Origin: a bacterium
GTDB taxonomy: Bacteria; Vulcanimicrobiota; Xenobia; Xenobiales; JADMJV01
NCBI GenBank assembly: GCA_018780265.1
Contig: JADMJV010000082.1
Coordinates: 54,420 to 89,482, forward strand
Reading direction: 5' to 3'
Length of the DNA stretch: 35,063 nt
Shown piece by piece: positions 25,673 to 34,077 of the stretch. Numbering within the stretch: the stretch's first letter is position 1; every line of letters starts with the position of its first letter. The notes under the pieces are model-generated. The model made no database searches. It was not told where the DNA came from and saw only the letters and a program-made list of their open reading frames with translations. A program made the position numbers and the translations under genes.

Positions 25673-27139
25673 ATGCATCGATCACTGACGCTTTCAGCCC
25701 TGGCTGTGGGTTTGGCTCTGACGCTGAGCACTGGCTGCGGTTCGAGCACTTCCGACTCCCCCGGCGTCGCCCCGTTGACCACCAGTTCCTCGGCTTCTCC
25801 GATCTACCAGGGACCGGGCGGACCCGCCAGGATGCAACTGAACGTCCCCTTCCAGGGGGCTGGCGCAACCCAGAAGGTCGACGCTTCCGTGACCCGCCTG
25901 GGCCTTGAGCTGCTGGACTCCCAGGCGGCGACCGTCGCCAGCTTCATGGTGCCCGTTCCCCCGGGCACCAGCAACCTTGCGGTCTCCCTCGTCAACCTGC
26001 CGGTGGGCGCTTTGACCCTGCGGGTGGCAGGACTCGATCGCGACGGAAACACGGTTGGCTACGCGAATCTTCCCGTCTACCTGGCTGGCGGCACCACGAC
26101 GGTCACCGTGGACACCATCGACACGGGCGGCTACGTTCTGGACAGCGCACTGATAGGAACCGACCTCGGCAACTTCGTGGGGACTTCAAATCCGGGGAGT
26201 CGGTCCGGGGACCGTCCCAATGACTTCTCCCTGGCGTGCGACGGCTTGGGGAACCTGGCCGTGGCGAGCCGCGACGCGAGTACTGTGACGGTGTATTCTC
26301 CCGAGGGCAAGAAGCTGCGGACCTTCAGGGCACAAGAGCCCGCCTTTGTGCAGGGTGATGCATCGGGCAACTTCTACGTCAACTCTTACGCCGGGCTCCT
26401 GCAAAAATTTGCGCCGGACGGGTCCCTGGTTGCTTCAACTCAGCTTCCCGAGCAGATCACAGGCCAGTCAGACAAATCACTGCGGTGGCCCGCTCCTTTC
26501 GCTGTGGACTCCTCTCAGGGCCTCCTCTGCGTGCCCCTCGCACTCAATAATAACCTGGACCAGGGCGCGGGACTCACCTTCGACCTGTCCCTGAACCGAA
26601 CCGGTCACACCTTGAATGACAATCTTGATTTCGATCTAGGGTTGGCTCTGAGCGCGACCTTCGATTCCGACCATCGGCTTGTTGTCGCCGGCGCTTCGAC
26701 CAGTCCTGTTCTAGCGCGTGACCCGAGAAACGGTTGGCCCTTCTGGTACGCGGCTTTGTTCTTCGACTCCTCCTTGCATCTCGAGCACCATGTTCCGGCC
26801 GGCAGTGGCTATTATTGGGAAGTTGGCGATTCGACAGGCAGCATACCCACGATCGGCGGGGGATGCGCCGATACCACGGGGGCCTCCTACCTGTTCTTTG
26901 TCCCCGCGCACAATCTCCTCGAGCGCGGCTTTTCCTCCAGGATCTACAAGTACAACGATGCGATGGCCAACTTGACCGCCATCATCCCCGTATCCACCAG
27001 GTCCTGGACAGCGTCCACCTGCGCCATCGCCTGCGATCCCAGGGGCAGGCTCTATGTCCTGACCATCCCGTACGACGGTCAGTCCCCGTGGCGGAAGACA
27101 ACCTGGACGGTGTCTCGCTATCTGCCAGCAACCCGGTAG
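25673..27139 (+). CDS. Lipoprotein with NHL-like beta-propeller
   Basis: The 488-residue protein starts at the ATG at 25673 with AGGAGGT 3 bases upstream, which rules out the upstream ATG at 25556. Signal peptide and lipobox LSTGC (C22) indicate a lipoprotein, followed by a Ser/Thr-rich tether. Residues 40-160 form a beta-sandwich-like domain (VTRLGLELLDSQAATVASFM). The rest resembles a propeller of NHL-like blades: LACDGLGNLAVASRDASTVT, DASGNFYVNSYAGLLQKFAP and ACDPRGRLYVL. Function unknown. Both flanks are IS91-related or truncated sequence, and codon use is rich in C/G-ending synonyms, so horizontal gain is plausible. Confidence 0.72.
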   Translation: MHRSLTLSALAVGLALTLSTGCGSSTSDSPGVAPLTTSSSASPIYQGPGGPARMQLNVPFQGAGATQKVDASVTRLGLELLDSQAATVASFMVPVPPGTSNLAVSLVNLPVGALTLRVAGLDRDGNTVGYANLPVYLAGGTTTVTVDTIDTGGYVLDSALIGTDLGNFVGTSNPGSRSGDRPNDFSLACDGLGNLAVASRDASTVTVYSPEGKKLRTFRAQEPAFVQGDASGNFYVNSYAGLLQKFAPDGSLVASTQLPEQITGQSDKSLRWPAPFAVDSSQGLLCVPLALNNNLDQGAGLTFDLSLNRTGHTLNDNLDFDLGLALSATFDSDHRLVVAGASTSPVLARDPRNGWPFWYAALFFDSSLHLEHHVPAGSGYYWEVGDSTGSIPTIGGGCADTTGASYLFFVPAHNLLERGFSSRIYKYNDAMANLTAIIPVSTRSWTASTCAIACDPRGRLYVLTIPYDGQSPWRKTTWTVSRYLPATR

Positions 27140-27163
27140 GTCAATGATTGCGTTATGTGACGC

Positions 27164-27182
27164 CCCCAGACTCAGCCTGGGG
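27164..27182 (+). terminator. GC-rich hairpin after the propeller lipoprotein
   Basis: CCCCAG (27164-27169) pairs with CTGGGG (27177-27182) across a 7-base loop, 25 bases after the stop codon. No T-run follows, so termination is possible but weakly supported. Confidence 0.35.
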
Positions 27183-27218
27183 TGGGAGGAGAGTATGTGG
27201 CAATACGCACCTCGTTCA

Positions 27219-27455
27219 TTAGACGGGAGTTAGAGCCTGGCCTCCAGCTGCGAATTCGTGAGAATTGGGCCTGGGCAGGATCAGCAGCTCTTGACTCAGC
27301 CTGGCCAGGCCCCCGGAGCGGAACAGCTCGGAATTCTGCTCGGGAGTCGGCACGAACGGTGGATTGGCGGTGATCATGTCATACTGCCCATGACACGGCT
27401 CATACAGGTCCCCTCGGGCGAAGCTCGCCCGGCGCCCGTTGATGAGGGCATTCAC
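27219..27455 (-). pseudogene. Methyltransferase fragment (HemK/RsmC-like NPPF motif)
   Basis: The minus strand reads MNALINGRRASFARGDLYEP then QYDMITANPPFVPTPEQNSE and LFRSGGLAR. GDLxEPxxxxYDxIxxNPPF is the strand-4/motif-IV segment of N6- or amino-methyltransferases. The SAM-binding N-terminal part is missing: two stops precede the ATG, and the break coincides with the start of the IS91 sequence at about 27458. The C-terminal part degenerates after RSGGLAR. It is a double-truncated relic. Confidence 0.6.
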
Positions 27456-27457
27456 TA

Positions 27458-28603
27458 GAGCGGCTCCCTCACGTCGCGTATCGCCACGTGGTAGTCACCG
27501 TGCCCATCAAGATGGGACTGCGCAAGCGCTTCCGCTCAGACCGCCGGCTCCTGCGCGCGATAGGCCCGCCTCATCCAACGGGTGCTCTGTCGCTGGATGC
27601 CCCAGCAGCTCGACTGTCACCGTAACCGGCTCGGAGAACGGGACAGGGCGCTGCCAGGCGTCATCCTGGCTCAGCAGACGTTCGGGAAGGGACTCAAGAG
27701 CCACCCTCACTGGCACCTCCTGGTGACGGACGGGTGCTTTTTCCCCGACGGCAAGTTCTGGCCGCTGGGGTATTGGGATGTAGACTCGCTACACGACGCG
27801 ATTCGCACGGCCGTGCTCAAGTCCCTGGTGGCGCGCCGCTGCTTAAAGCCCGGAGAGTGCGACCGAGCTTGGCTCCTGGCCCCGGGACCGGTCGGGCTTC
27901 TCGGCCTTTGTGGGTCCTGAGATGGGGCTCCCCGACCAGCACGAGGATGTCTGCCGGGTGCTGCGCTACATCCTGCGGACTGCCCTACCGCTCAAGCGGC
28001 TCCGCTACCATGAGGCCACCGCGCGCGTGGAGCTGCTGACGCCCCGGGGCGGCATCGAAAAGAGCTGGGAGCACGCTGTAGACTTTCTCGCTAGCCACTT
28101 CGCCAATGCTCTCGGCAACCTCAATCCTAAACCACAGCCTACGGAAGAAACCGACAAACCGGAAGGGCCCAAGCCCCTCATCCTGCGCTGCTGGGCCGTG
28201 GACCCCGAACTTTGCCCAAAGTGCGGCAAGGAAATGAAGCGTTCCAAAGCCCTCAACGAACAGCACGAGCTGCAGCGGCTCCTCAACAACCTCGGCATCG
28301 GCCTGTATCCCACCCGCCCTCGCTCTCCGCCACCCCCTCATCCCATCTGGATTCTGCCGACGACAGCCAATTCTCTGACTGTGATAGCCAGATTCCCGAA
28401 GGATGGGACCAGTGGGTCGCCGCCTGAGCCCCGTAAAGGCCAGCTTTGCTCTTGCCCGTCCGGTGGAAATCCAGGCAAAATCGGCCCATGCACTGCGCTA
28501 AGGCCGCCGACGATCTCTCCGAACGCCCAGTTCCCCCGGATTTCTCTCAAATTCAGCCAAGCTCCGTCCACCGGGAAGGGGGGCAACGATCTCCTACCGC
28601 TTT
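27458..28603 (+). mobile_element. IS91-family element copy A, 5'-truncated
   Basis: It spans a broken transposase (27463-28427) and a 3' flank ending GGCAACGATCTCCTACCGCT at about 28603. The last 175 bases match, with scattered differences, the inverted flank at 34791-34968. Matching stops right after CTACCGCTTT in both, which defines this end of the element. The 5' end is cut: homology starts inside the transposase, next to the methyltransferase fragment. Confidence 0.6.
27463..28427 (+). pseudogene. IS91-family Y2/HUH transposase, multiply frameshifted
   Basis: Pieces in successive frames: YRHVVVTVPIKMGLRKRFRS; LIQRVLCRWMPQQLDCHRNR, GVILAQQTFGKGLKSHPHWH (HUH motif HWH) and LLVTDGCFFPDGKFW; MGLPDQHEDVCRVLRYILRT, LPLKRLRYHEATARVEL, CWAVDPELCPKCGKEMKRSK and ELQRLLNNLGIG; and in another frame DSQIPEGWDQWVAA with TGA at 28425. 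The zinc N-terminal domain is absent and at least three frameshifts are needed, so it is non-functional. IS91 elements transpose by rolling-circle replication. Confidence 0.75.
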
Positions 28604-28718
28604 GCGCGCAGGGGACGTCTCATAGCCTTTGGAAAAATAGCGCCCCGAGCCCTGGGCCTTTCTCGCGAAGTTCCTGGCCTCCGGCGCGCTCGGGTCCTGG
28701 CCCGAACCCTTCCCGGGA

Positions 28719-29206
28719 TCAGGCCTCGTTGACAGCGCGCAGGACCGCGGCGTGGAAGGCAGGGCTGAGTCGAAAGCCCACTGCCAAGAGCCGCTCGAGG
28801 CTGGGCCACGGCGGGCAGGATGTTGTGCTGTTTGGCCTGGATCAGGATGCCGACCGTTCCCGTCACAACCAGCCCTCGCGCCTGGGCTTCCTGGCGAGCA
28901 TCCCAATCGTCCAGCAAGACCCGGGCCCCGGGGGAGGCTGAGTGCCAAGGCGATGGCCTCCAGTTCTCCTGGGTCCAGGTCGACGAACTCAAGCTCCGGA
29001 GGAACCTGGACGTCGCGGGTGGTGAGCCAGTCAAAGTCCGCCGTGTCCGGTGCGCCATAGCCCTCGAGCCGGCCCCGCTCCAGTTCTAGCTCGACCTGCC
29101 TGGGAATGACGATGCTGTCGTAGAGCCTGGGCATGAGCTCCAGCTGGCCCAGCCGGTGCAGATAGAAGAGCGGGGAGGTGTTGCTAACCGTGATCTGGGT
29201 CGGCAT
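28719..29206 (-). pseudogene. DUF3368 PIN-domain toxin, two frameshifts
   Basis: From ATG 29206: ITVSNTSPLFYLHRLGQLEL, YDSIVIPRQVELELERGRLE and LDPGELEAIALALS. The frame changes within a GC run near 28937 to ARVLLDDWDARQEAQARGLV and TGTVGILIQAKQ, and changes again to SLERLLAVGFRLSPAFHAAV and LRAVNEA before the TGA at 28719. Together these give the full DUF3368 PIN order (start SNxSPL, ELExIxLA, DDxxAR, GTxGxL, end RLS). The antitoxin upstream is intact and overlaps this gene by 23 bases. Sequencing error could explain one shift; two argue for decay. Confidence 0.72.
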
Positions 29207-29426
29207 TGCGGATCTCTTGCTCGAGCTCTTCATTCGTCATGTCAAAGACCGGAACGCCGAACCGACCCACGTTCTGCAGGAATGCGAGGCGAGAAACCCC
29301 AGCAATCCGGGCTGCCTTGCTCGACGACACCTTACGAAGGCCGAACAGCTTGGCGGCGAAGGCCAGCCGGAGCTCTTCGGGCGAGGTCTCGGAGAGATCG
29401 TCTGGGAGTTCGATCTGCAGCGTCAT
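29184..29426 (-). CDS. UPF0175-family antitoxin
   Basis: The 80-residue protein starts at the ATG at 29426 (MTLQIELPDDLSETSPEELR). The frame extends upstream but loses coding character there. AFAAKLFGLRKVSSSKAARI, AGVSRLAFLQNVGRFGVPVF and DMTNEELEQE match the UPF0175 signature, a small helix-turn-helix family usually paired with DUF3368 PIN toxins. It presumably binds and neutralises the toxin and represses the operon. The downstream toxin is broken, so this gene may now be an orphan or protect against related toxins. Confidence 0.8.
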   Translation of the reverse strand: MTLQIELPDDLSETSPEELRLAFAAKLFGLRKVSSSKAARIAGVSRLAFLQNVGRFGVPVFDMTNEELEQEIRNADPDHG

Positions 29427-29441
29427 ACCGTTACAGCATAG

Positions 29442-29555
29442 CCCGTTTGGGTCCATTTTGCAAAACGCATCCGGCCCGAGGCCCGCAACTACCACTTCTA
29501 CCTGCCCGGTCCCCAGCGCGGCGTGCTCAACTGGCAGGCTCTCAAGACCCGGTAG
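29442..29555 (+). pseudogene. C-terminal coding remnant, unknown family
   Basis: After a TAG, the plus strand reads VWVHFAKRIRPEARNYHFYL then PGPQRGVLNWQALKTR and a TAG at 29553. It has coding-like composition but no start, and resembles the last residues of a larger protein. The region from 29556 to 29750 holds nothing recognisable apart from the end of the IS91 copy. Confidence 0.3.
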
Positions 29556-29750
29556 GTAAATGAAGCACCCCCTGGAAATCGACGCCAGCCGGGTTTGAGG
29601 GGCAGGTGAGTAGACGTTCGGTGGACTTCTTGGGGCCAAGGAGCTGCTGCTCAGGCAAGTAAGCGCTGCAGGTGGGCTCAGGAAGCGGTCAGGCCCTCTT
29701 ACAGGGCGGTCCGAGGAGAATGGGAAAGCCAGCCCGACTCTGGGTTGTGG

Positions 29751-30747
29751 TCAGGCTGCGTCCCATTCATCCCAGCCCGGCGGGAGCTGAGAGTCGGTCT
29801 GGTCGGGCCACGGGGTCGGGTTGTCGGGCGGCATATCTTCGCAGGGTACCTCATCCGTGTCTGGAGGCGGTGGCGAACGTGGTCTTGTGGATACCTGCCG
29901 ATGTTGAGGTTGTTGAGGAGCCGCTGGAGCTCGGTCTGATCGCGCAGCGAACGCGAGCGGTTCATCAAGGTCCCGCAGCGTCGGCACAGCTCCGGGTCGA
30001 CGGCCCAGGTTCTCTGCACCAGGGCGCCTAACGGCTGGGCTTGCTCCCTGGCTGCCGGGTCGCCGTCTCGGCCTCCGGCTTCGCTCGCGGCTTCAGCCTG
30101 CTCAGCGCGTTGGCGAAGTGGCCCGCGTAGGATACCTAAGCGAGGAAATCATAAGCGTGCTCCCACACCTTGGAGGCGGCCCGGGGCGGAGAATAGCGGA
30201 CCTCGCCGGTGGATTCGACGTAGGACAAATGTTTGAGCGGGAGTGCAGGTCGAAGAATGTAGTTCAGCACCCTTTGGAGCCGGGGCCGGTCGACCGGCTG
30301 GTTGATCGGGTCGCCAAGAAAGGCCGAGAATCCCGAGCGCTCCAGAGGCCAGGACTCGAGAAGGTTCGCGGTCTCAGGCTGGAGGGAGCGACCAGCGATT
30401 TGAGAATGGAGCGGCGCAACTGGCCCAGAGCGCGTAGTAGCTGCCGTCAGGAAACCAGACGCCATCGAAAATGAGGAGGTGATAATGGACGTGGGTCTTG
30501 AGCCCGGCACCAAAGGACTGCACGGCCATGATGATCCCCGGTCTGGCTTTCTCGCGTTGGTCTCGTCGGTTTCGGTGGCATCCGATCTGAGCGGCGGTCC
30601 ACCGGGTAAGGACTCGGTGAATGAGCCGGCCTATCTGGCGATGCAGTCGGGGGTTGAGCTGAAAGCGTTTGCGCAAACCCATCTTATGGTTTGTGCACGG
30701 AACCAGACCCGGCGGCAATCCGCTGCGCCAATGCCCCTACTGATCGC
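29751..30747 (-). pseudogene. IS91-family transposase copy B, frameshifted and 5'-truncated
   Basis: On the minus strand the pieces read NHKMGLRKRFQLNPRLHRQI, GCHRNRRDQREKARPGIIMA, AVQSFGAGLKTHVHYHLLIF (HUH motif HYH); then RLQRVLNYILRPALPLKHLS and KVWEHAYDFLA; then RTWAVDPELCRRCGTLMNRS and LLNNLNIGRYP; and in another frame SQLPPGWDEWDAA with TGA at 29751. It is alignable piece by piece with copy A but diverged, and its 3' flank lacks the CTACCGCTTT end, so it is a different subfamily. The zinc domain is missing and several shifts and stops are present. Confidence 0.7.
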
Positions 30748-30766
30748 CTGAGGTTTCAGCAGTTCA

Positions 30767-30889
30767 TTAGGGACGGTTGCGATAGTGCTGATAGGCCACA
30801 AAGCAGAGGCCAATCAGCAAGCCCAAAAGCACCCCACCGAACGAGGTATGGTGGTGGTGGTGTCTCGCAAAAGTCAGAGCAATCAGCAT
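30767..30889 (-). CDS. Small His-rich single-pass membrane protein or gene end
   Basis: The 40 codons from ATG 30889 read MLIALTFARHHHHHTSFGGV then LLGLLIGLCFVAYQHYRNRP and a TAA. Five consecutive His precede one hydrophobic helix and a basic end. A GTG 8 codons upstream (30913) is an alternative. FGGVLLGLLIG recalls the last helix of rhomboid-type proteins, so it may be the tail of a deleted membrane gene. It abuts the truncated end of IS91 copy B. The rest of the 30890-31092 gap shows no gene. Confidence 0.35.
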   Translation of the reverse strand: MLIALTFARHHHHHTSFGGVLLGLLIGLCFVAYQHYRNRP

Positions 30890-31092
30890 GGGAGAAGCTT
30901 CGCTGTTTCGCACTCAGACCCTGGCTAACCAACAGTGCCGATGCTACTCCAGTGCCAGGGCGGCTTGTGGGTGCGCACCCATGATGGTCCATGAGATAAG
31001 TGAAAACAAAAGTTACATTGTGTGCGCTAAGAGAACGAATAATATCTTTTACGCCAGTAATCAAACACCTTGCGAGAAGCTGCAGATTGGAA

Positions 31093-32355
31093 TCATGTCT
31101 CAACCAGGCGGAAGGCATTCTCCATGGCCTCGATCTCCTTTCGATTTAGCCCCTGTCTAGCCGCCTCTAGACGCCAGCTGCTGACGGCCTTGGTAACTTC
31201 TGACAGGATGTCCCGAGCTGCGGCCGGCGTGAGGCGAAAGTAGCCGGCGACTTCCAGCGCCAGGTCGAGATCCTGATCGTTTTCCACCTCAGAAACATTG
31301 AGTTTCAGGCCTTCTCCTCGGGGATTTGGATTGAGGTCGTAAGCTGGCGATAGAACCCAGCCCGACGGAGTCAACAGAAATCCGTGATTTCTCAGGTGGT
31401 CGTCGGTGTTGGACACGCACATGGAAAATACGATTCGTCGCCACAGTTGTTCCAAGTCTTGGGCCACGCGGACTCCTGAATGGCCAATAAATTCGACCAA
31501 CTCTAAATAACTGGCCCCAGACGTGTAATCGTCGCCGTCCGTTCTTTGCAACAGGGTGAGGGCCGAGGCAAAATGCCGGCGGGATTGCTGGTGGCGGTCA
31601 AAACGCTGCGTCAGGAAGCTGTGGTGTCGGGTGGAAAAGGTGCGGGCCTGAGCTGCCGAGACTTCGATGCCAGACTTTTGGGCCAGACAGTGGACCACGT
31701 ATTCCCAAGCTCCCTGGTCATGAGAGTCCTCCCGACTGGGAAATTTTGCGATCCAGAGGTGGCCGTTATCATCGATGACCCCGGCTTTGGGACGGGCTCC
31801 ACCTAGCGAGCCTCCGGGGGCGATCAGCATTTTCAGCCACTTGCTGTATTTTGAGTTAGAACTGGCATCCTCGCGTTGGAGCTGCAAGCTGGCCTGCTCG
31901 AGTTGACGCAGAGACGTCCAGGGTGGAGAGGCGCAATCCCGGTTATCATCGAGAAACGGTCCGTTGGGCTCGAGGCGAAATCGCAAAGCTCCCATGCGAT
32001 GTTCGTCAAAGACCCCCAGAAGATAATCGGAATCGCGCAGGTTTCTGCGCGGGCGGTCTTCCTCACGGGCCTGCTGGGCTTCACGCCGGTCGAGCAAAAA
32101 ACGTCCCCAACGGTCCGGGGTCGAATCGAGAAAAATGCCGAAAGTGGCCTGACTCGGATGCTGAGGACCCGTAAACAGTTGCAACTCGGGGTCGAGAGTT
32201 TGGGCCTGGGGGTCCTTCAACCATTGAGAATCGTAGTGAAATTCAAAAATCTCCTTGGACCGAACCGGAGTAGCAAAGAGAGTGCCCATCCTTGTAGGCT
32301 GGCCTATTTCTTGCCAGTCCGCCCAGACTTCTATGGCCCGGCGCAGGTTCTTCAT
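31093..32355 (-). CDS. hipA: HipA-type serine/threonine kinase toxin
   Basis: The 420-residue protein has the HipA N-subdomain (GTLFATP, then FGIFLDSTPDRWGRFLLDRR), glycine-rich loop GGSLGGARPKA (181-191), ATP-binding Lys in LWIAKFPS (K204), catalytic segment SNTDDHLRNHGF (315-326) and metal-binding AYDLNP (D340). All kinase residues look intact. HipA kinases phosphorylate translation factors, classically glutamyl-tRNA synthetase, and cause growth arrest. Length (about 420-440) fits the family. Its start overlaps the stop of the antitoxin gene by 4 bases, so it is translated in step with it. Confidence 0.93.
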   Translation of the reverse strand: MKNLRRAIEVWADWQEIGQPTRMGTLFATPVRSKEIFEFHYDSQWLKDPQAQTLDPELQLFTGPQHPSQATFGIFLDSTPDRWGRFLLDRREAQQAREEDRPRRNLRDSDYLLGVFDEHRMGALRFRLEPNGPFLDDNRDCASPPWTSLRQLEQASLQLQREDASSNSKYSKWLKMLIAPGGSLGGARPKAGVIDDNGHLWIAKFPSREDSHDQGAWEYVVHCLAQKSGIEVSAAQARTFSTRHHSFLTQRFDRHQQSRRHFASALTLLQRTDGDDYTSGASYLELVEFIGHSGVRVAQDLEQLWRRIVFSMCVSNTDDHLRNHGFLLTPSGWVLSPAYDLNPNPRGEGLKLNVSEVENDQDLDLALEVAGYFRLTPAAARDILSEVTKAVSSWRLEAARQGLNRKEIEAMENAFRLVET

Positions 32356-32666
32356 GACGAGGGCGATCTGCGGGGGGCGCGACGGCGCACTGTCAATTGA
32401 GCGTCCTGCAGTTTTCTTCCCAGTTCATCGTCTTGAGCCAGTTTCTCCAGATCGGCTCCCAATCCCAGACTGAACAGCACGCTGGCGTAGGCACCAAAAG
32501 ACACGGATGGGTCCCCGCGCTCTACTCTGCGCAGCGTTGGCAAAGTTACCCCCACTCGTTCCGCCAGTTGAGCAGCTGACAGTCGGCGCCGAAGCCGGGC
32601 CAGGCGAAGTTTTTCACCGACTGCCTCTAGCTGTTTCAGGTGTTTTGGGAGAAGCGACTTAATCAT
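32352..32666 (-). CDS. hipB: HipB-type XRE antitoxin
   Basis: About 104 residues from ATG 32666 (MIKSLLPKHLKQLEAVGEKL); a TTG at 32690 is the alternative. LRLARLRRRLSAAQLAERVG and TLPTLRRVERGDPSVSFGAY form a clear XRE helix-turn-helix, ending in a basic tail. It binds HipA and represses the operon. There is no ribosome site before the ATG: a possible -10 hexamer ends 7 bases upstream, so a leaderless transcript is possible. Confidence 0.88.
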   Translation of the reverse strand: MIKSLLPKHLKQLEAVGEKLRLARLRRRLSAAQLAERVGVTLPTLRRVERGDPSVSFGAYASVLFSLGLGADLEKLAQDDELGRKLQDAQLTVRRRAPRRSPSS

Positions 32667-32706
32667 AACAGATACTATAATTTCACCCAACTACGACAAA
32701 TGTCAA
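32667..32706 (-). promoter_or_regulatory. Candidate hipBA promoter and operator
   Basis: On the minus strand TTGACA (32706-32701) is a perfect -35. TATAGT (32679-32674) is a good -10, though the 21-base spacer is long. GACA-TT-TGTC, overlapping the -35, is a small inverted repeat suited to repression by HipB. This is the most AT-rich stretch of the neighbourhood. Confidence 0.4.
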
Positions 32707-32803
32707 ATATTTTTTCACATATCCCTGCCGCCTGCGGCGCTGTTCGAGTCCCGGGCGTTTGGCCTGGAGTGAACCGTTGGAGCGCGTCCCCGTAGGTCCG
32801 TTC

Positions 32804-33670
32804 ATGAGTCTATTTTGGTGTTTCTTGGGGATTGGGCCCTATATTGCCAGCGGGCAGCCGCTCTACGAAATGCTGGGGGAATACCTGGCGGCCGGTCGGT
32901 TTTGGGAATGGGCTTTTTGCCTGCTGACCGTGACGCCGCTGAATCTGACTTGGGTTGCCCTGCTCTACTATCGGTTTCGGCCTCGGGCGGGGCAGCGGGT
33001 GGAGGGGTATCTGGTATGCTACGACACCGATCGGGTATCCCTGGTGCGGGATGGCTACCCAGACTGGTCCAGTTATGTCCTGCTGGTCCCAGGAGGGATC
33101 TGTGTCAGCATGAGTGGTCTGGGACTTGTCTTGGCGGGCCTGGGGTGGACGCTCTTTTTCGGATTGGCGTGGGGCTTGGCGCGAGCGGAGAAGTTAGAGC
33201 CGTCTCGGGAGAAATATGTCGTCAGGCCCGGCCTGGTGGTTTTGCCAGGGAGCCAGAGAGTACCTCGAGCGGAGTTGGTTGAGCTTCGACTGTCTCTGAG
33301 TCAGCGGCGCAATTCGCTATGCTTGGTGGGTGGCCAACCCTACTCGCTTTGGGGAGGGGAGGAGTTGGGGCGCTGGCTCAGCCAGCAGCTCTGCATCCCC
33401 CTGCTGGTGTCGACCGAACCAGAACCGAAACCGTTCTCCTGTCCGGCCGCCTATCCAAGGGGAATTCCCCGAGCCTGCTTCAACCCAACGCCTCTACTTT
33501 TCGGAGCGGCCACCGCAGGCGCTTTGTGCGCCGTAGGGAGTGATCCGAGAAATCTGAGCTACTGGTTTGCTCAGTCCATCCTGGCACAGAGGGGTATCAA
33601 ATCTGGCAAGAAAGCGAGGACGATTATCGAATTATCCTACTCCGGGTGCCTACTTCAGATACTTTTTTGA
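32804..33670 (+). CDS. Membrane protein, paralogue of the 22.4-kb protein in layout
   Basis: About 288 residues from ATG 32804; a TTG at 32759 would add 15. Hydrophobic segments run at about 1-20 (SLFWCFLGIGPYIA), 38-58 (AFCLLTVTPLNLTWVALLYY) and 95-130 (LLVPGGICVSMSGLGLVLAG then WTLFFGLAWGL). A soluble part follows with RAELVELRLSLSQRRNSLCL and LSQQLCIPLLV, the same ending as the protein at 22386-23237. The last 70 residues lack clear structure and may reflect a frameshifted end. Function unknown. Confidence 0.6.
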   Translation: MSLFWCFLGIGPYIASGQPLYEMLGEYLAAGRFWEWAFCLLTVTPLNLTWVALLYYRFRPRAGQRVEGYLVCYDTDRVSLVRDGYPDWSSYVLLVPGGICVSMSGLGLVLAGLGWTLFFGLAWGLARAEKLEPSREKYVVRPGLVVLPGSQRVPRAELVELRLSLSQRRNSLCLVGGQPYSLWGGEELGRWLSQQLCIPLLVSTEPEPKPFSCPAAYPRGIPRACFNPTPLLFGAATAGALCAVGSDPRNLSYWFAQSILAQRGIKSGKKARTIIELSYSGCLLQILF

Positions 33671-33780
33671 GTGGTTGGGCACTGGCCCGTAACTGCACAC
33701 GCCTTGACGCTCTGGCCGGGCGGGCAGGTGTGAAGTCCTTGTCCTAGAATGGATTTCCCGATCCTCTGCGCGATCAAAAG

Positions 33781-34011
33781 GTGGTCTGGCGGCCCGCCTC
33801 AGACGGATTGGTCACGGTGGAGGCGCTGATTCAGGCCGTTAGAAATCAGCCGGATACTGTGAATGATTCCGCCACGGTTTTGCTGGAACTGGAGCGGTTG
33901 CGCCAGGGTTTGCGGGCGGCCCAGGATCAAGACACACCGTTCTCCTGGCTGATCGAACACGGGAGCGTGACCAGCGCCCTGGTTTGGGAACGGCGCGGGG
34001 GGCATCCTTAG
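33781..34011 (+). CDS. Small hypothetical protein
   Basis: The 76-codon frame from GTG 33781 contains LVTVEALIQAVRNQPDTVND and ATVLLELERLRQGLRAAQDQ, helix-rich and coding-like. The frame is open for about 8 more codons upstream without a better start, so the 5' end is uncertain or lost. No family is recognised. The 33671-33780 stretch before it shows nothing else. Confidence 0.35.
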   Translation: MVWRPASDGLVTVEALIQAVRNQPDTVNDSATVLLELERLRQGLRAAQDQDTPFSWLIEHGSVTSALVWERRGGHP

Positions 34012-34039
34012 GGCCCGTCTCGAAAGAACATAGTCACTC

Positions 34040-34077
34040 GGGTCACCATTATCAGTCACCATAATGACCAGTGACCC
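34040..34077. terminator. Nested inverted repeats between convergent genes
   Basis: GGGTCAC (34040-34046) pairs with GTGACCC (34071-34077). Inside, ATTAT (34048-34052) pairs with ATAAT (34061-34065). The repeat spans the CPBP stop codon (34056) and follows the small gene ending at 34011, so it may serve as a two-way terminator. Confidence 0.35.

Noticed and set aside
28428..28941. Continuation of the transposase frame to 28941 as a longer fused protein
   Set aside because: After the IS91 C-terminus the frame runs antisense through the PIN toxin and has no coding character; the conserved ending is in another frame with TGA at 28425.
24863..31092. Possible single large composite transposon
   Set aside because: The three IS91 pieces differ in subfamily, strand and truncation, and only copies A and C share an end, so one simple transposon is not supported.
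32743..32752. TTCGAGTCCC, resembling a tRNA T-loop
   Set aside because: The flanking 5-base arms do not pair and there is no anticodon or D-arm upstream; the upstream sequence is AT-rich promoter-like DNA.
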